Shown here in pieces: positions 24,433 to 33,347 of a DNA stretch of 54,454 bases (position 1 is its first letter; the number at the start of each line of letters is the position of its first letter). The stretch is from the NCBI GenBank assembly GCA_015057315.1, contig SVER01000023.1, forward strand, positions 1 through 54,454. Reading direction: 5' to 3'. A program made the position numbers and the translations under genes. Under the pieces are notes generated by a model. It had not been told where the DNA came from and made no database searches. It saw nothing but the letters and a program-made list of their open reading frames with translations. Source of the stretch: Pseudobutyrivibrio ruminis (lineage in GTDB: Bacteria > Bacillota > Clostridia > Lachnospirales > Lachnospiraceae).

Positions 24433-26769
24433 CTACAATATATATTTACGCAGTAGCCTACGAAGCTCCTCTTCCTTAATAGGCTTTTCAATATAATCAT
24501 CAAAGCCTAAGCGCTCATATTCTTCCTTGGCGCCAACTACTGCATTTGCCGTTTGCATGATAAGAGGTGTATCTTTATTAGGATTCTCGTCTAGGGAATC
24601 TAATATGTTCTTAAGCTCTATACCATCCATACCTGGCATTAAATGATCAATAAATATAATATCATATTTTGTACTTTTTATCTTCTCTATTGCTTCTGCT
24701 CCACTAATGGCAGTTTCTACAGCCACATCTGTATTGTTAAGCAGAACTGAAAAAACTCTAAGATTAATGGCAACATCATCTACCACAAGAATCTTGCCTA
24801 GGATATCAAAGGTTTCGTGTCTGTCAGCCACACGTCTATCTCCATTTGGTCCCATAGAGAATATGCCACATGGTTCAATAGAGCGTATTTCCTGAGGAAT
24901 TACAACTGTAAATGTGGTGCCCTTGCCCACTTCTGATTCAACAGATATAGAGCCATCCATCAAATCTATCAGCTGCTTTGTGATAGTAAGGCCTAATCCA
25001 GTTCCTTCTATCTTTTTGTGTTGGAACTCTCCTACTCTTCTAAATGAATCAAAAAGATATGGGATATTTTCTTTCTCAACACCTATTCCCGTATCGCTAA
25101 CCTTTACTATTAAAAGAAGACGGCCTTCAAATATTTTGCCATCGATGCTTAGACTAATTCGTCCCTCTGGTGTATATTTTACAGCGTTTGTAAGAAGATT
25201 GGTGATAACCTGAATAATTCTTTCCTTATCACCCCTTAAAACAGAAGGAAGCACATCACTCATATCTACCTCAAAGGCTAATCTGCTGGCCTTTGCCCTT
25301 GGGCGAACCAAAGCGTAGCATTCTCTTACCATATCAATCAAATCATAATCTTCTTCCTCAATCTCTATCTTTCCTGCATTTACTTTTGCAAGGTCTAACA
25401 CCTCATTCACTATGCTAAGAAGGTAATTGCCTGCACCATTAACATCTCTGGCGTAATCCAAGATATTCTCTTCCTTGCTTTCCCTAAGAATCATTTTGTT
25501 CATTCCAAGGATTGCGTTGATTGGTGTACGCATCTCATGTGACATTCTTGTAAGGAATGCTGTGCTAGCCTCCTGCGCCTGTACTGCGGCGTACATATCT
25601 CGCTCCATGGTGCGGACATTACCAAGGGATCTTATATAGGACATTACTATCATAAACAATAATCCCAGAAGAATTATCACTCTATCCATAGATGTTGGAT
25701 GATTGTAATAAGAAACAATCTGTACAACACCTGCAATCATGGCTCCTAATATGCCAATCATTTCAGGCAATAGCCTCTTGATATAGCCCTGAATAAAATC
25801 GCACACACAGGTAACTATAAAAGTAACTATAGAAAGAAGTATTCCCATAAAGGCAAATGGTAAAACGCCACTTAAATCAATCTTGTTAAAAAACTGAAGT
25901 ATGATTCCAAGATACCCTACAAATATAGTAAGAACCTCGGTAACCATGTAGAATACGCGATATCTTCCCTCCTGCAATCTGTCAAAATACATAGACATAA
26001 CGAAAGGCAACATAATAAGACTGATATAAGTAATATAGGAAATAAGGGAAAAATTAGGTGCAATAAACTGCCTTGTTGTGGATTCTGAAAGAGCCCAAAG
26101 TCCTGCACACATTACACCCCATCCAGCAAAGAAAAGAGGCAGGGTCTTATTGTAAGAAAGCTTTACTCCCACACCTATTACAAAGGCTATAAAGCCAAGC
26201 ATCATAAGAAGCCCCGCTAAAAACATGGAAAGCTTTTCTCTCTCAAACAAATCCAGTGTGATTCCAAGCTGAGTACCAATCGTTATCTCATCAATGACAC
26301 CTGAATAATTGTTGTTGCCTACAAATTCGATTCTAAGAAGCTTCCCCTCATCAACCTTTTTAACTGGAACAAACATCAATGCCCCTGGGCTATTGTTACC
26401 AAATTTGCGGGTATCCTTGGTAGAATACTCATATACAAGCTTGTCGTTAATATAAGCATATACATCCTGCTTTTCAGAATTAAAGGATACATACAATCGG
26501 TCAGCAAAAACACCAGTAATCTCCTTCTGAATTACCAGCCTATTACCTGTTGACATTTCGTATTCTCCAGGAACTGTAATATCCTTGTAACTACCATCGG
26601 AATCTAACCGCTGCCATCCTTCACTATAGTTTTCTAAAGAAAAATCACTGTACGTGCGTTCATCAGGCCAGAAATGCTCGCCATATACCATAAGGCCTAA
26701 CACAAAAAAATATAATATAACGCTGCAGGTAATTATTATCTGAAAAACAAATCTACTAGTCTTTTCCAT
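24433..26769 (-). CDS. Hybrid sensor histidine kinase with 7TMR-DISM-like sensor
   Basis: A 778-residue hybrid kinase. One N-terminal membrane helix (about 8-30) precedes an extracellular beta domain (about 35-165) of carbohydrate-binding/DISMED type. A block of seven hydrophobic helices (about 180-380) then leads to a HisKA domain with phospho-acceptor His411 (FLTRMSHEMRTPINAI), an HATPase domain (N box TNLLTNAVKYTPEG, G boxes VSDTGIGVE and GTGLGLTI) and a C-terminal receiver domain with Asp708 (IIFIDHLMPGMDG) and conserved Lys (IEKPIKEEE). No DNA-binding response regulator is adjacent, so the output partner is unknown. The extracellular domain may sense a glycan. It is divergent from the TPR gene at 26947. 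Confidence 0.93.
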   Translation of the reverse strand: MEKTSRFVFQIIITCSVILYFFVLGLMVYGEHFWPDERTYSDFSLENYSEGWQRLDSDGSYKDITVPGEYEMSTGNRLVIQKEITGVFADRLYVSFNSEKQDVYAYINDKLVYEYSTKDTRKFGNNSPGALMFVPVKKVDEGKLLRIEFVGNNNYSGVIDEITIGTQLGITLDLFEREKLSMFLAGLLMMLGFIAFVIGVGVKLSYNKTLPLFFAGWGVMCAGLWALSESTTRQFIAPNFSLISYITYISLIMLPFVMSMYFDRLQEGRYRVFYMVTEVLTIFVGYLGIILQFFNKIDLSGVLPFAFMGILLSIVTFIVTCVCDFIQGYIKRLLPEMIGILGAMIAGVVQIVSYYNHPTSMDRVIILLGLLFMIVMSYIRSLGNVRTMERDMYAAVQAQEASTAFLTRMSHEMRTPINAILGMNKMILRESKEENILDYARDVNGAGNYLLSIVNEVLDLAKVNAGKIEIEEEDYDLIDMVRECYALVRPRAKASRLAFEVDMSDVLPSVLRGDKERIIQVITNLLTNAVKYTPEGRISLSIDGKIFEGRLLLIVKVSDTGIGVEKENIPYLFDSFRRVGEFQHKKIEGTGLGLTITKQLIDLMDGSISVESEVGKGTTFTVVIPQEIRSIEPCGIFSMGPNGDRRVADRHETFDILGKILVVDDVAINLRVFSVLLNNTDVAVETAISGAEAIEKIKSTKYDIIFIDHLMPGMDGIELKNILDSLDENPNKDTPLIMQTANAVVGAKEEYERLGFDDYIEKPIKEEELRRLLRKYIL

Positions 26770-26891
26770 TTTAGTCCCTCAATACACATAAAAATTGAAA
26801 TTCTTAAGATTTATTTTAATCTTTAATCCTAGTCAAAACAACAAGTTACGAAAAATGTCACAGAATTTTAAACATTATATACACTATTAAA

Positions 26892-26900
26892 TGATATACT
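26892..26900 (+). promoter_or_regulatory. Extended -10 promoter of the TPR gene
   Basis: TGATATACT at 26892-26900, 46 bp before the ATG at 26947. No clear -35. Confidence 0.5.
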
Positions 26901-26946
26901 GAGTTTAAATGAGCAGATTCTTATTAAAAACTCTTAGGAGGTGACT

Positions 26947-27894
26947 ATGGCCAGTTCAGAACAGATTGCAAGAGAATATTATGATAAAGGTATGGAGTTA
27001 ATCCACTCAACTAATGTGGAGCTTGCTATTGATAATCTAAATATGGCTCTTTCTATTTATGAAGAATTAGATGATGCTATTTCTTATATTTGGACAATGC
27101 GAGGCCTTGCTATTGCATACGGTATTCTAGGATATGATAGTAAGGTGCTGCAAAAATGTCTTAATGCACTTAACTATGCTGATAAAAAAGGAATACAAGG
27201 AGCAAAGCATCTATTCTATACAACCATCTGTGATAGATATATGAGTCTTGGTGATTATGACAGTGCCATAAACTACGGTAAAATGGCGCTTCAGGATTTG
27301 GAGGATCATGGCACCGATTTTCCTAATGAGCCTCACTCTTATATGGTGGCCTGCATGAATTTAGCATATTCATATTTGCACATTCGCAGATACCCGGACG
27401 CAGAAAACTATCTGAAAAGAGCCAGGGAAATAGCAAAGAAAAATGACATGCACCACCACGACCTTAGTCTTTCTGTACTTAGTGCTAATTTACATTTTCA
27501 TATTGGCGACGAGCAATATGTCTACGACCATATTGATGAATTAGTTACCTTTATTAAGAGCTCAAGGATTACCATTCAGGATTATATTCAGGATTTACGT
27601 CTTCTAATTGAAACCTTCTGCGGTATGAAGGAATTCGCTAAAGCTGAAGCTGTTGCCACCAGCCTTGAATCATCTGCTACCATCTCTAATGATGTACACA
27701 TGAAGCTTGCTGCTGCCCAGCTTTACATGATGGTATACAAGCTAAGTGGTGAAACAGAGAAATATCATAATTCCTGCGTTAAGTTTGCTGAGGGAACCAT
27801 TGCCGTAAAAGAAGCGGAGGCTGCAGAACATTTGCTGGAGATGGACACTGCAATCGCATTGTCTATTGCCGATACTCCTTTGGATTTATTATAA
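26947..27894 (+). CDS. Tetratricopeptide-repeat protein
   Basis: 315 residues, almost wholly helical, with several TPR-like units (AREYYDKGMELIHSTNVELA, ISYIWTMRGLAIAYGILGYD, DRYMSLGDYDSAINYGKMAL, MNLAYSYLHIRRYPDAENYL). No enzymatic domain, signal peptide or DNA-binding domain was seen, so it is probably a scaffold or a Rap-like sensor. The ATG at 26947 is chosen over an in-frame GTG at 26941 because AGGAGG (26936-26941) lies at the correct distance only for the ATG. It is divergent from the histidine kinase and 25 nt ahead of an exported protein. Confidence 0.82.
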   Translation: MASSEQIAREYYDKGMELIHSTNVELAIDNLNMALSIYEELDDAISYIWTMRGLAIAYGILGYDSKVLQKCLNALNYADKKGIQGAKHLFYTTICDRYMSLGDYDSAINYGKMALQDLEDHGTDFPNEPHSYMVACMNLAYSYLHIRRYPDAENYLKRAREIAKKNDMHHHDLSLSVLSANLHFHIGDEQYVYDHIDELVTFIKSSRITIQDYIQDLRLLIETFCGMKEFAKAEAVATSLESSATISNDVHMKLAAAQLYMMVYKLSGETEKYHNSCVKFAEGTIAVKEAEAAEHLLEMDTAIALSIADTPLDLL

Positions 27895-27919
27895 TCTCTG
27901 TTATGGAGAGTAATGAATC

Positions 27920-29104
27920 ATGAAGAAAAAATTAGGAATTGCATTAATTATTATTTTTACTGTAGCTATTTTCATTAAGGCTGAGTTGGATTTCAATCCC
28001 TCTGTCCGAGTATTGGCCTCTGTAATTAATTTTTCAGAGTCCACCCTTAAAAGCTCAGATTATCTGGCTTACAATATTGACCTGAAGGATTTGTTTAGAA
28101 ATTATACAAATGCAGACATTAGCTACACCGGTAGCGCTTATATTAAAAAGGTTAAAGGCTTCCCTTATTCTATCAGCGGTAGTATCAAGGGTGAACGTTC
28201 TTCTGAGCAAAAAAAGTTCTCATGCAAAGCTGATTTGGATGTGCTGGTATTAAACATTGGAAAAATGGATGTTTATGCTGAGGATGACACTATTTATCTG
28301 GTGGCACCTATGCTTGGTAACATATCCTACGGATTTGATACTAATGAGAATCTATTCTTAAAAGCACCTAATCTTAACAACGATATCAACAGGGAATGGT
28401 TCCACAATAATAAAAAGAATATTTTCAATTTCATTCGCAAAATCGATATTAAAAAAACTGATAAAACTTATACAGACGAAGATGGAACCAAAGCCACTGA
28501 ATTTGCTGTTACCATCCCTAAAGGCGAAGGCGATTTCATTTGGGAATTGCTTGGTATGGATGCCCCTGACCATGATATTAAATCCTACATTTATCTGGAC
28601 AAGTTCAATCACACTAGAAAGCTTGTATTTGACCTTTCTTACAAAAGAAAAGGCGCTTACATTTCCATCTATGGCAAAAACCTAAGTACCCTAGAGCTTT
28701 TCAGCCCTCTTCCAGATAATGAACAGGTTATAGCAACCATAAAAAGAGATGGCAATACAACCTACACTAATGCTTACATTAATAATATCACCTATACCAC
28801 AACTGCTGGTGACAAATTCACTATAGATTCCGGAGCTCTTTTAAACTATGTAGATGATGGAATTAAAATGGAATTGACAGATTTGGTGGTAGCCAAGAAT
28901 AGCACTTCTTTAGCAGAAGGCTATGTAAAGGGCAAAATCAAACAGGTTGATAATATGGGGGATGTGTTTAAAAATGCAGGTGCCGATTTGTCCCATGTTG
29001 ATATTATTGATTGGGATGAAATAAAAAATGACACCGCCTCATTTATAGACGATGTCATTTCAAAAGCTCGTGATAATGTAGATATATTTGATATATTCGA
29101 CTAA
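27920..29104 (+). CDS. Exported protein of unknown function
   Basis: 394 residues with an N-terminal signal or anchor (KKKLGIALIIIFTVAIFIKA, residues 2-21) and no lipobox. The rest is beta-rich with alternating polar strands, recalling LppX/LolA-like or other curved beta-sheet lipoproteins, although I cannot name a family. The C-terminus is acidic and helical (DWDEIKNDTASFIDDVISKA). It follows the TPR gene by 25 nt and is probably co-transcribed. Its stop codon is only 2 bp from the convergent ohrR stop, with no room for a terminator between them. Confidence 0.7.
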   Translation: MKKKLGIALIIIFTVAIFIKAELDFNPSVRVLASVINFSESTLKSSDYLAYNIDLKDLFRNYTNADISYTGSAYIKKVKGFPYSISGSIKGERSSEQKKFSCKADLDVLVLNIGKMDVYAEDDTIYLVAPMLGNISYGFDTNENLFLKAPNLNNDINREWFHNNKKNIFNFIRKIDIKKTDKTYTDEDGTKATEFAVTIPKGEGDFIWELLGMDAPDHDIKSYIYLDKFNHTRKLVFDLSYKRKGAYISIYGKNLSTLELFSPLPDNEQVIATIKRDGNTTYTNAYINNITYTTTAGDKFTIDSGALLNYVDDGIKMELTDLVVAKNSTSLAEGYVKGKIKQVDNMGDVFKNAGADLSHVDIIDWDEIKNDTASFIDDVISKARDNVDIFDIFD

Positions 29105-29106
29105 CC

Positions 29107-29550
29107 TTAGCTTTCCTCTGGGAAGCTTCCTAAAATTTTATATAGCAATTCGTATAGCTTAGCCGATTCATCAGGCGATAGCTGAACGCATTTGCCCATT
29201 TTAGCAGGTATTTCACATGCCTGCTTTTTTAATTCCAAACCTTCGTCAGTAAGAGTAATAATAAGATTTCTCTCATCATCCTTAGAACGACTGCGTTTAA
29301 GATATCCCTTCTGCTCTAGCTTCTTAAGCACTGGAGTAAGTGTACCTGAATCAAGGAACAGCTTATCACCAAGAGCCTTAACTGTAATCTCCTTCTCCTC
29401 CCACACTACCATCATTGTAATGTACTGAGTGTATGTAAGGTCGATTGGATCAAGGTATGGCTTGTACCTTTTCACTATCTCCTTAGAGCATGCATAAAGC
29501 GGAAAGCATAGCTGATTTGAAATTTTTAAGCAATCAAATTTATCGCCCAT
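29107..29550 (-). CDS. ohrR: OhrR-type MarR regulator, organic peroxide sensing
   Basis: A 147-residue MarR protein of the one-cysteine OhrR type. Cys15 sits in NQLCFPLYACSKEIVKRYKP, equivalent to the peroxide-reactive Cys15 of B. subtilis OhrR, and LTYTQYITMMVVWEE carries the tyrosine region that hydrogen-bonds it. The winged helix includes LFLDSGTLTPVLKKLEQKGY and DERNLIITLT. Reaction with organic peroxide releases the repressor from DNA. It is the last gene of the trxB-like, trxA, ohrR operon, whose promoter carries an OhrR-type operator at 30843-30871; the target here appears to be the thioredoxin system rather than an ohr gene. Confidence 0.92.
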   Translation of the reverse strand: MGDKFDCLKISNQLCFPLYACSKEIVKRYKPYLDPIDLTYTQYITMMVVWEEKEITVKALGDKLFLDSGTLTPVLKKLEQKGYLKRSRSKDDERNLIITLTDEGLELKKQACEIPAKMGKCVQLSPDESAKLYELLYKILGSFPEES

Positions 29551-29569
29551 TGTAATTCACCTCTATTAA

Positions 29570-29881
29570 TTAAAGATTTTTAGACACAAAATCTGTGAGA
29601 GCTTCCTTAGGAACAAAGCCTACATTCATGTCTACCTTTTCGCCATCCTTTAAAACAACGACAGCTGGTATATTCATTATACCATATTCTCTAGCTAAAT
29701 CTGGATTATCATCTGTATCGATGCTATAGAAATTAGCCTTACCTGCAAGCTCCTCTGAAACTTCCTCAAGAACTGGAGCAAGCATCTTACATGGGCCACA
29801 CCATGTAGCATTAAAATCTAAAACTGAAACTCCTGACTTATCAAGTGTCTTAAATTCATTCTGATTAATTTTCTTTACCAT
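29570..29881 (-). CDS. trxA: Thioredoxin
   Basis: A 103-residue cytosolic disulfide reductase. The active site is WCGPC (Trp27, Cys28, Cys31), the cis-proline lies in MNIPAVVVL, and the buried Asp is in VLDFNATWCGP. Its electrons should come from the reductase encoded 30 bp upstream. The downstream neighbour is ohrR after 19 bp. GGAG precedes the ATG. Confidence 0.96.
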   Translation of the reverse strand: MVKKINQNEFKTLDKSGVSVLDFNATWCGPCKMLAPVLEEVSEELAGKANFYSIDTDDNPDLAREYGIMNIPAVVVLKDGEKVDMNVGFVPKEALTDFVSKNL

Positions 29882-29911
29882 AGTATATCTCCTTTCAAAT
29901 TAAATCAACAA

Positions 29912-30784
29912 TTACTCTGTAGCTTTCTTTAGTTCTGTTAAATATGAAACAGCTGAAAGAGCTGCAACATTTCCTTCTCCTGCGGCTTTGATGTACTGGT
30001 AAGGTGTTCCAGTGATATCACCACATGCAAACAATCCCTTAATATTGGTAGCCATCTGTCTATCAACAGCCACATGATTACCATCCATTGTAAGACCAGG
30101 TACCAGCTGTGATGGAGCTATCTGCTGTCTAAGAATAAATATACCATCTGCTGTATAAGTATCCTTATCTGTTGTAAGGGATGCAACACCATCCTTATAA
30201 TCGATGGACATAGGCTTAATGTCACAGGTTACTTCTATATTACCACCAAGTGAACCAGTGTATTCATATTGAGGTAGGTAATAAACCTTATCTGCGCGCT
30301 CTGCCAAGAACTCAGCCTCTTCCTCGTCCTCTGCACCATATGCAACGATTATAGCTGTCTTACCCTTATACAATGCTGCATCACATGTAGCGCAATAGCT
30401 AACACCACGTCCTAAGAATTCCATTTCACCTGGGAATGGCTTCATAGTAGTCATTCCTGCTGCTACGATAACTGAGCTGGCCTCATAGTCACCACCGTGG
30501 CATTGAATAGCAAAATACTTACCCATGGAATAAACAGCATTAACCTTGTCCTCAGTAATCTCTACACCCATTGATGTGGCATGGTCAAGAAATGCCTTAG
30601 CCATATCCTCACCAGAAACATTAGGAAGCCCCAGGTAGTTCTGAATTGTGTGAGCCTTAGCTACCTTATCAGATGAGCCCTTTCCTCCAATAAGTAATAC
30701 TGATTTATTTCTAACCTTAGCAGTAATAGCTGCCTCTAAGCCTGCTGGACCAGTACCAATAACTGCAATATCATATCTTTCCAT
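29912..30784 (-). CDS. trxB: Thioredoxin reductase-like flavoprotein, possibly ferredoxin-linked
   Basis: Two-domain FAD flavoprotein, 290 residues, slightly short for TrxB. FAD contacts are GTGPAGLEAA (10-19) and FACGDITGTPYQYIKAAGEG near the end; the redox pair is Cys131-Cys134 in SYCATCDAALYKGK. The second nucleotide-binding domain lacks the NADPH signatures: GGGxSA is replaced by VAYGAEDEEEAEFL, and the HRRxxxR motif is absent where YYLPQYEYTG stands. That pattern is known in clostridial ferredoxin-dependent flavin thioredoxin reductases and related enzymes. I infer that the donor is ferredoxin or flavodoxin rather than NADPH. First gene of the operon with trxA and ohrR. Confidence 0.85.
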   Translation of the reverse strand: MERYDIAVIGTGPAGLEAAITAKVRNKSVLLIGGKGSSDKVAKAHTIQNYLGLPNVSGEDMAKAFLDHATSMGVEITEDKVNAVYSMGKYFAIQCHGGDYEASSVIVAAGMTTMKPFPGEMEFLGRGVSYCATCDAALYKGKTAIIVAYGAEDEEEAEFLAERADKVYYLPQYEYTGSLGGNIEVTCDIKPMSIDYKDGVASLTTDKDTYTADGIFILRQQIAPSQLVPGLTMDGNHVAVDRQMATNIKGLFACGDITGTPYQYIKAAGEGNVAALSAVSYLTELKKATE

Positions 30785-30842
30785 ATTATAACCTCCTTAA
30801 AACTACTTAGGAAGCCTATTAGATTTAATATAATCTTTTAGG

Positions 30843-30879
30843 TTGATTAAATTGTACACAATCTAATTGTATTTGTCAA
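30843..30879 (-). promoter_or_regulatory. trxB-trxA-ohrR promoter with OhrR-type operator
   Basis: TTGACA (complement of 30874-30879), 17-bp spacer, TACAAT (complement of 30851-30856). From 30871 down to 30843 the minus strand reads TACAATT-AGATTGTG-TACAATT-TAATCAA, closely following the known ohrA operator of tandem TACAATT/AAATTGTA units. The operator covers spacer and -10, so bound OhrR would block transcription. Confidence 0.85.
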
Positions 30880-30892
30880 CACGTTTTTTCGA

Positions 30893-30930
30893 AAAAAATT
30901 AGGGCTCTAGGATTATTATCCTAAAGCCCT
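30893..30930 (-). terminator. Terminator of the surface-protein gene
   Basis: Stem of AGGGCT-TAGGAT against ATCCTA-AGCCCT (30901-30930) with one mismatch, followed on the minus strand by AATTTTTTT. It lies 39 nt after the stop codon at 30970. Confidence 0.88.
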
Positions 30931-30969
30931 GTGTTAAAAGCAAATATTACAATTAAAGTAAAGGTAAAA

Positions 30970-33186
30970 CTATTTTGCTCTCTTTCGTGCATATACTGCA
31001 ATGCCACATAGTATAGCTGCAGCTATTGCTATAAGAACAGGCCATGGAAAACTTGCTTTTGAAGCTCCCTCTGCTGAAAGAGGAGTCTCTTCACTTTCAA
31101 TTGACACTGTATCTTTTTCTTCATCGTCTACTGTTGTCTCTTCTAATGATGCATCCTCTGATGATTCTTCTACATCTTCTACAACTTCTTTATCATTAGC
31201 AGCCACTGATTTTGATGTGGAATGAGCTGCTATTCTGTTTGGAGTAGATTCTACTGTTGGAACTGTTGCCAATACAGGAGTCACCTGAGCAGTCACAGTT
31301 GATTGAACCATTGGTATAACAGTTTCAGTCTGATTTACACTAGCCATATTAGAACCAGTGTTATTTCCTTTGTTTCCTGAAACAGTAGGGTTAACTACAA
31401 CTCCTGGTGTAGGAACAATCTCTGGTGTAGGAACGACCTCTGGTGTAGGAACGATTGCCTTACCTTTTTCTTTAATAATTGCGCCAATCATCTGTAGAGT
31501 TGTAAAGGTTGTAGGTGCAGCCCCAGTTGACTTTTCGTACTTTTCTAGAGCTTTTCCTGTTACATAAGTCTTTGGTCCAACATAACCATCAACACCAATC
31601 TTACCCATTATTCTAATAGAATTCTTAACAATAACTGGTAAATCAGCACGATAATCTAAATATCTAATGGCTGATGCTACATAATACTGTGTTTTAACAA
31701 TATTTCCATTTTCGTCTGTTGTAAAACCAAATAATGTATTCCATGCATCTGCTGCCACTGAAGTACAGTTATGTGGCATAACCTGATATTGTTTACCACT
31801 TTCTACAGCATAGAACTCACTCATCTTCTTAGTCTGGTCAAGAGTAATATCATGCTCAATTATCTCATTTGGTCCTTGATCAAATTCAAATTTCTGATTA
31901 TAAAACTCTCTGTTAAAGCATACACCACCTGGAGTAATTGCATTATATGACTTATTTATAAGCTCAGGTAGCTTAGGAATTACTACAGCAGCTATCTCTG
32001 GCAAATGTGCCTTAACATATTCAATATCAGGATTAGCACCTGTAGCTGCACTATATAATTTCATAAGTTCATCAACAACTTCTGGTGTGTAAATTCCATT
32101 AACAATGTCCTTATAAACCTGCTGTGTAGCCACAGCGTCAACAGAATAATGTCCTATAGAGACATAATCACCTCTGTTAAGTGTAACTGATGCTGGTGTA
32201 TGTGGTTCATGCTCAGCATCCACAATATAAATGTCTTCAGTTGCCTTAGCTCGCTGTGGTGCATTAGCCTCAGTAATTTCATCAACTGTACTTCTCCATG
32301 AAACTATCTCAGCACCCTCTTCACCTGTTGCAGCTGCTTTTGCAGCATCCTGTAGCTTTTCTCTGTATGCTTCATTAGTAACATAATATCCATATATATC
32401 ATCTATAGAAAGCTTTAGATTATCAACATAGCTAGTATAAACAATATATACATGACCATGTGTAGGATTCTTAGTTGATTCATCATGACGTGCAACAAGT
32501 CTTACAGAACCTACAACACCACCGTTGATGCCATATACCATACGGTCTTCTGACTTCTCATCAAAATCATTGTAACCATCTTCATCTGAATCCACTTTAG
32601 TAGGATCAGATAATAATACAGCATATTCATCATTTTCCACGATGACTTCTTCACCGTTTTTTAAACCATCTGAATCAAAATCATCTGATTTTTGAACATC
32701 TAAATAAGATGCTTCGCCAAATACCTTTTTTCCATCCTTTGTAAGAATTTCACCATCACAAAGGAGCTTTGTCATTAAATCTGAAATACCATCATTATTG
32801 AAATCTTTGTCGCCTCTGGCATCCATTAGCTCATACTTGTCTAAATCGATTTCATTCTGGTCTTTCTGCTCTTCTTGAGCATTTTTCTCTTCGGAATCTT
32901 CTACCGTATCTTGCTTCAATTCGTCCTTAGTTTCTGCCACAATTACATTACCTGTCTCAAGGTTTTCTGTAGAAACAATCTCAGGCTCTAAAAATTCCTC
33001 TTCCTCATTTTGTTCTTTAGAATTTTCTTCTGTTGTATTTGATTCTACGTTTGCAGTTATTTCCTCAGTGGTCTCACCTGCTACTTCTGTAGCATCATTC
33101 TCAGCTAAAACTGATAATGGTGAAACTGCTGGTAGAACAAGGGCACTAGCAAGAACCATTGCAACAAATCTGCAATTCTTCTTCAT
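30970..33186 (-). CDS. Surface protein with EF-hand-like repeats and predicted permuted NlpC/P60-like domain
   Basis: 738 residues. A signal peptide (about 1-28, ending SVLA) is followed by an acidic low-complexity region (30-115) and calcium-loop-like repeats (DFNNDGISDL about 128, DFDSDGLKNGEE about 169, DSDEDGYNDFDE about 199). A globular domain spans about 220-510, then a Pro/Thr/Val linker with PTPEVVPTPEIVPTPGV (about 577-595), a second acidic region and a C-terminal membrane helix with basic tail (WPVLIAIAAAILCGIAVYAR). No LPxTG motif is present. In the globular part, His243/His245 (THGHVYIVY) and Cys474 (MPHNCTSVAADAWN) resemble the permuted papain-like NlpC/P60 (LRAT/YiiX-type) His-then-Cys order. 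Likely a cell-surface hydrolase or acyltransferase; the domain call is tentative. Confidence 0.7.
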   Translation of the reverse strand: MKKNCRFVAMVLASALVLPAVSPLSVLAENDATEVAGETTEEITANVESNTTEENSKEQNEEEEFLEPEIVSTENLETGNVIVAETKDELKQDTVEDSEEKNAQEEQKDQNEIDLDKYELMDARGDKDFNNDGISDLMTKLLCDGEILTKDGKKVFGEASYLDVQKSDDFDSDGLKNGEEVIVENDEYAVLLSDPTKVDSDEDGYNDFDEKSEDRMVYGINGGVVGSVRLVARHDESTKNPTHGHVYIVYTSYVDNLKLSIDDIYGYYVTNEAYREKLQDAAKAAATGEEGAEIVSWRSTVDEITEANAPQRAKATEDIYIVDAEHEPHTPASVTLNRGDYVSIGHYSVDAVATQQVYKDIVNGIYTPEVVDELMKLYSAATGANPDIEYVKAHLPEIAAVVIPKLPELINKSYNAITPGGVCFNREFYNQKFEFDQGPNEIIEHDITLDQTKKMSEFYAVESGKQYQVMPHNCTSVAADAWNTLFGFTTDENGNIVKTQYYVASAIRYLDYRADLPVIVKNSIRIMGKIGVDGYVGPKTYVTGKALEKYEKSTGAAPTTFTTLQMIGAIIKEKGKAIVPTPEVVPTPEIVPTPGVVVNPTVSGNKGNNTGSNMASVNQTETVIPMVQSTVTAQVTPVLATVPTVESTPNRIAAHSTSKSVAANDKEVVEDVEESSEDASLEETTVDDEEKDTVSIESEETPLSAEGASKASFPWPVLIAIAAAILCGIAVYARKRAK

Positions 33187-33300
33187 AAATTTTCCTCCCT
33201 AAAACACGAAAATCAAATAGAGTTTATCACAGAAATACCGTTATGGAAACTAATTTTTCGGACACAAGTTTCCTAAAGTGTATAAAATTACACACTATAC

Positions 33301-33332
33301 AAAAATACCCAAGCCCTCAAAGGGCTTGGGTA
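33301..33332 (-). terminator. Terminator of the flagellin-like gene
   Basis: Perfect 12-bp stem TACCCAAGCCCT/AGGGCTTGGGTA (33306-33317 with 33321-33332), followed by TTTTT on the minus strand, 15 nt after the stop codon. Confidence 0.9.
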
Positions 33333-33347
33333 CTAGGTTTCTAAAAA

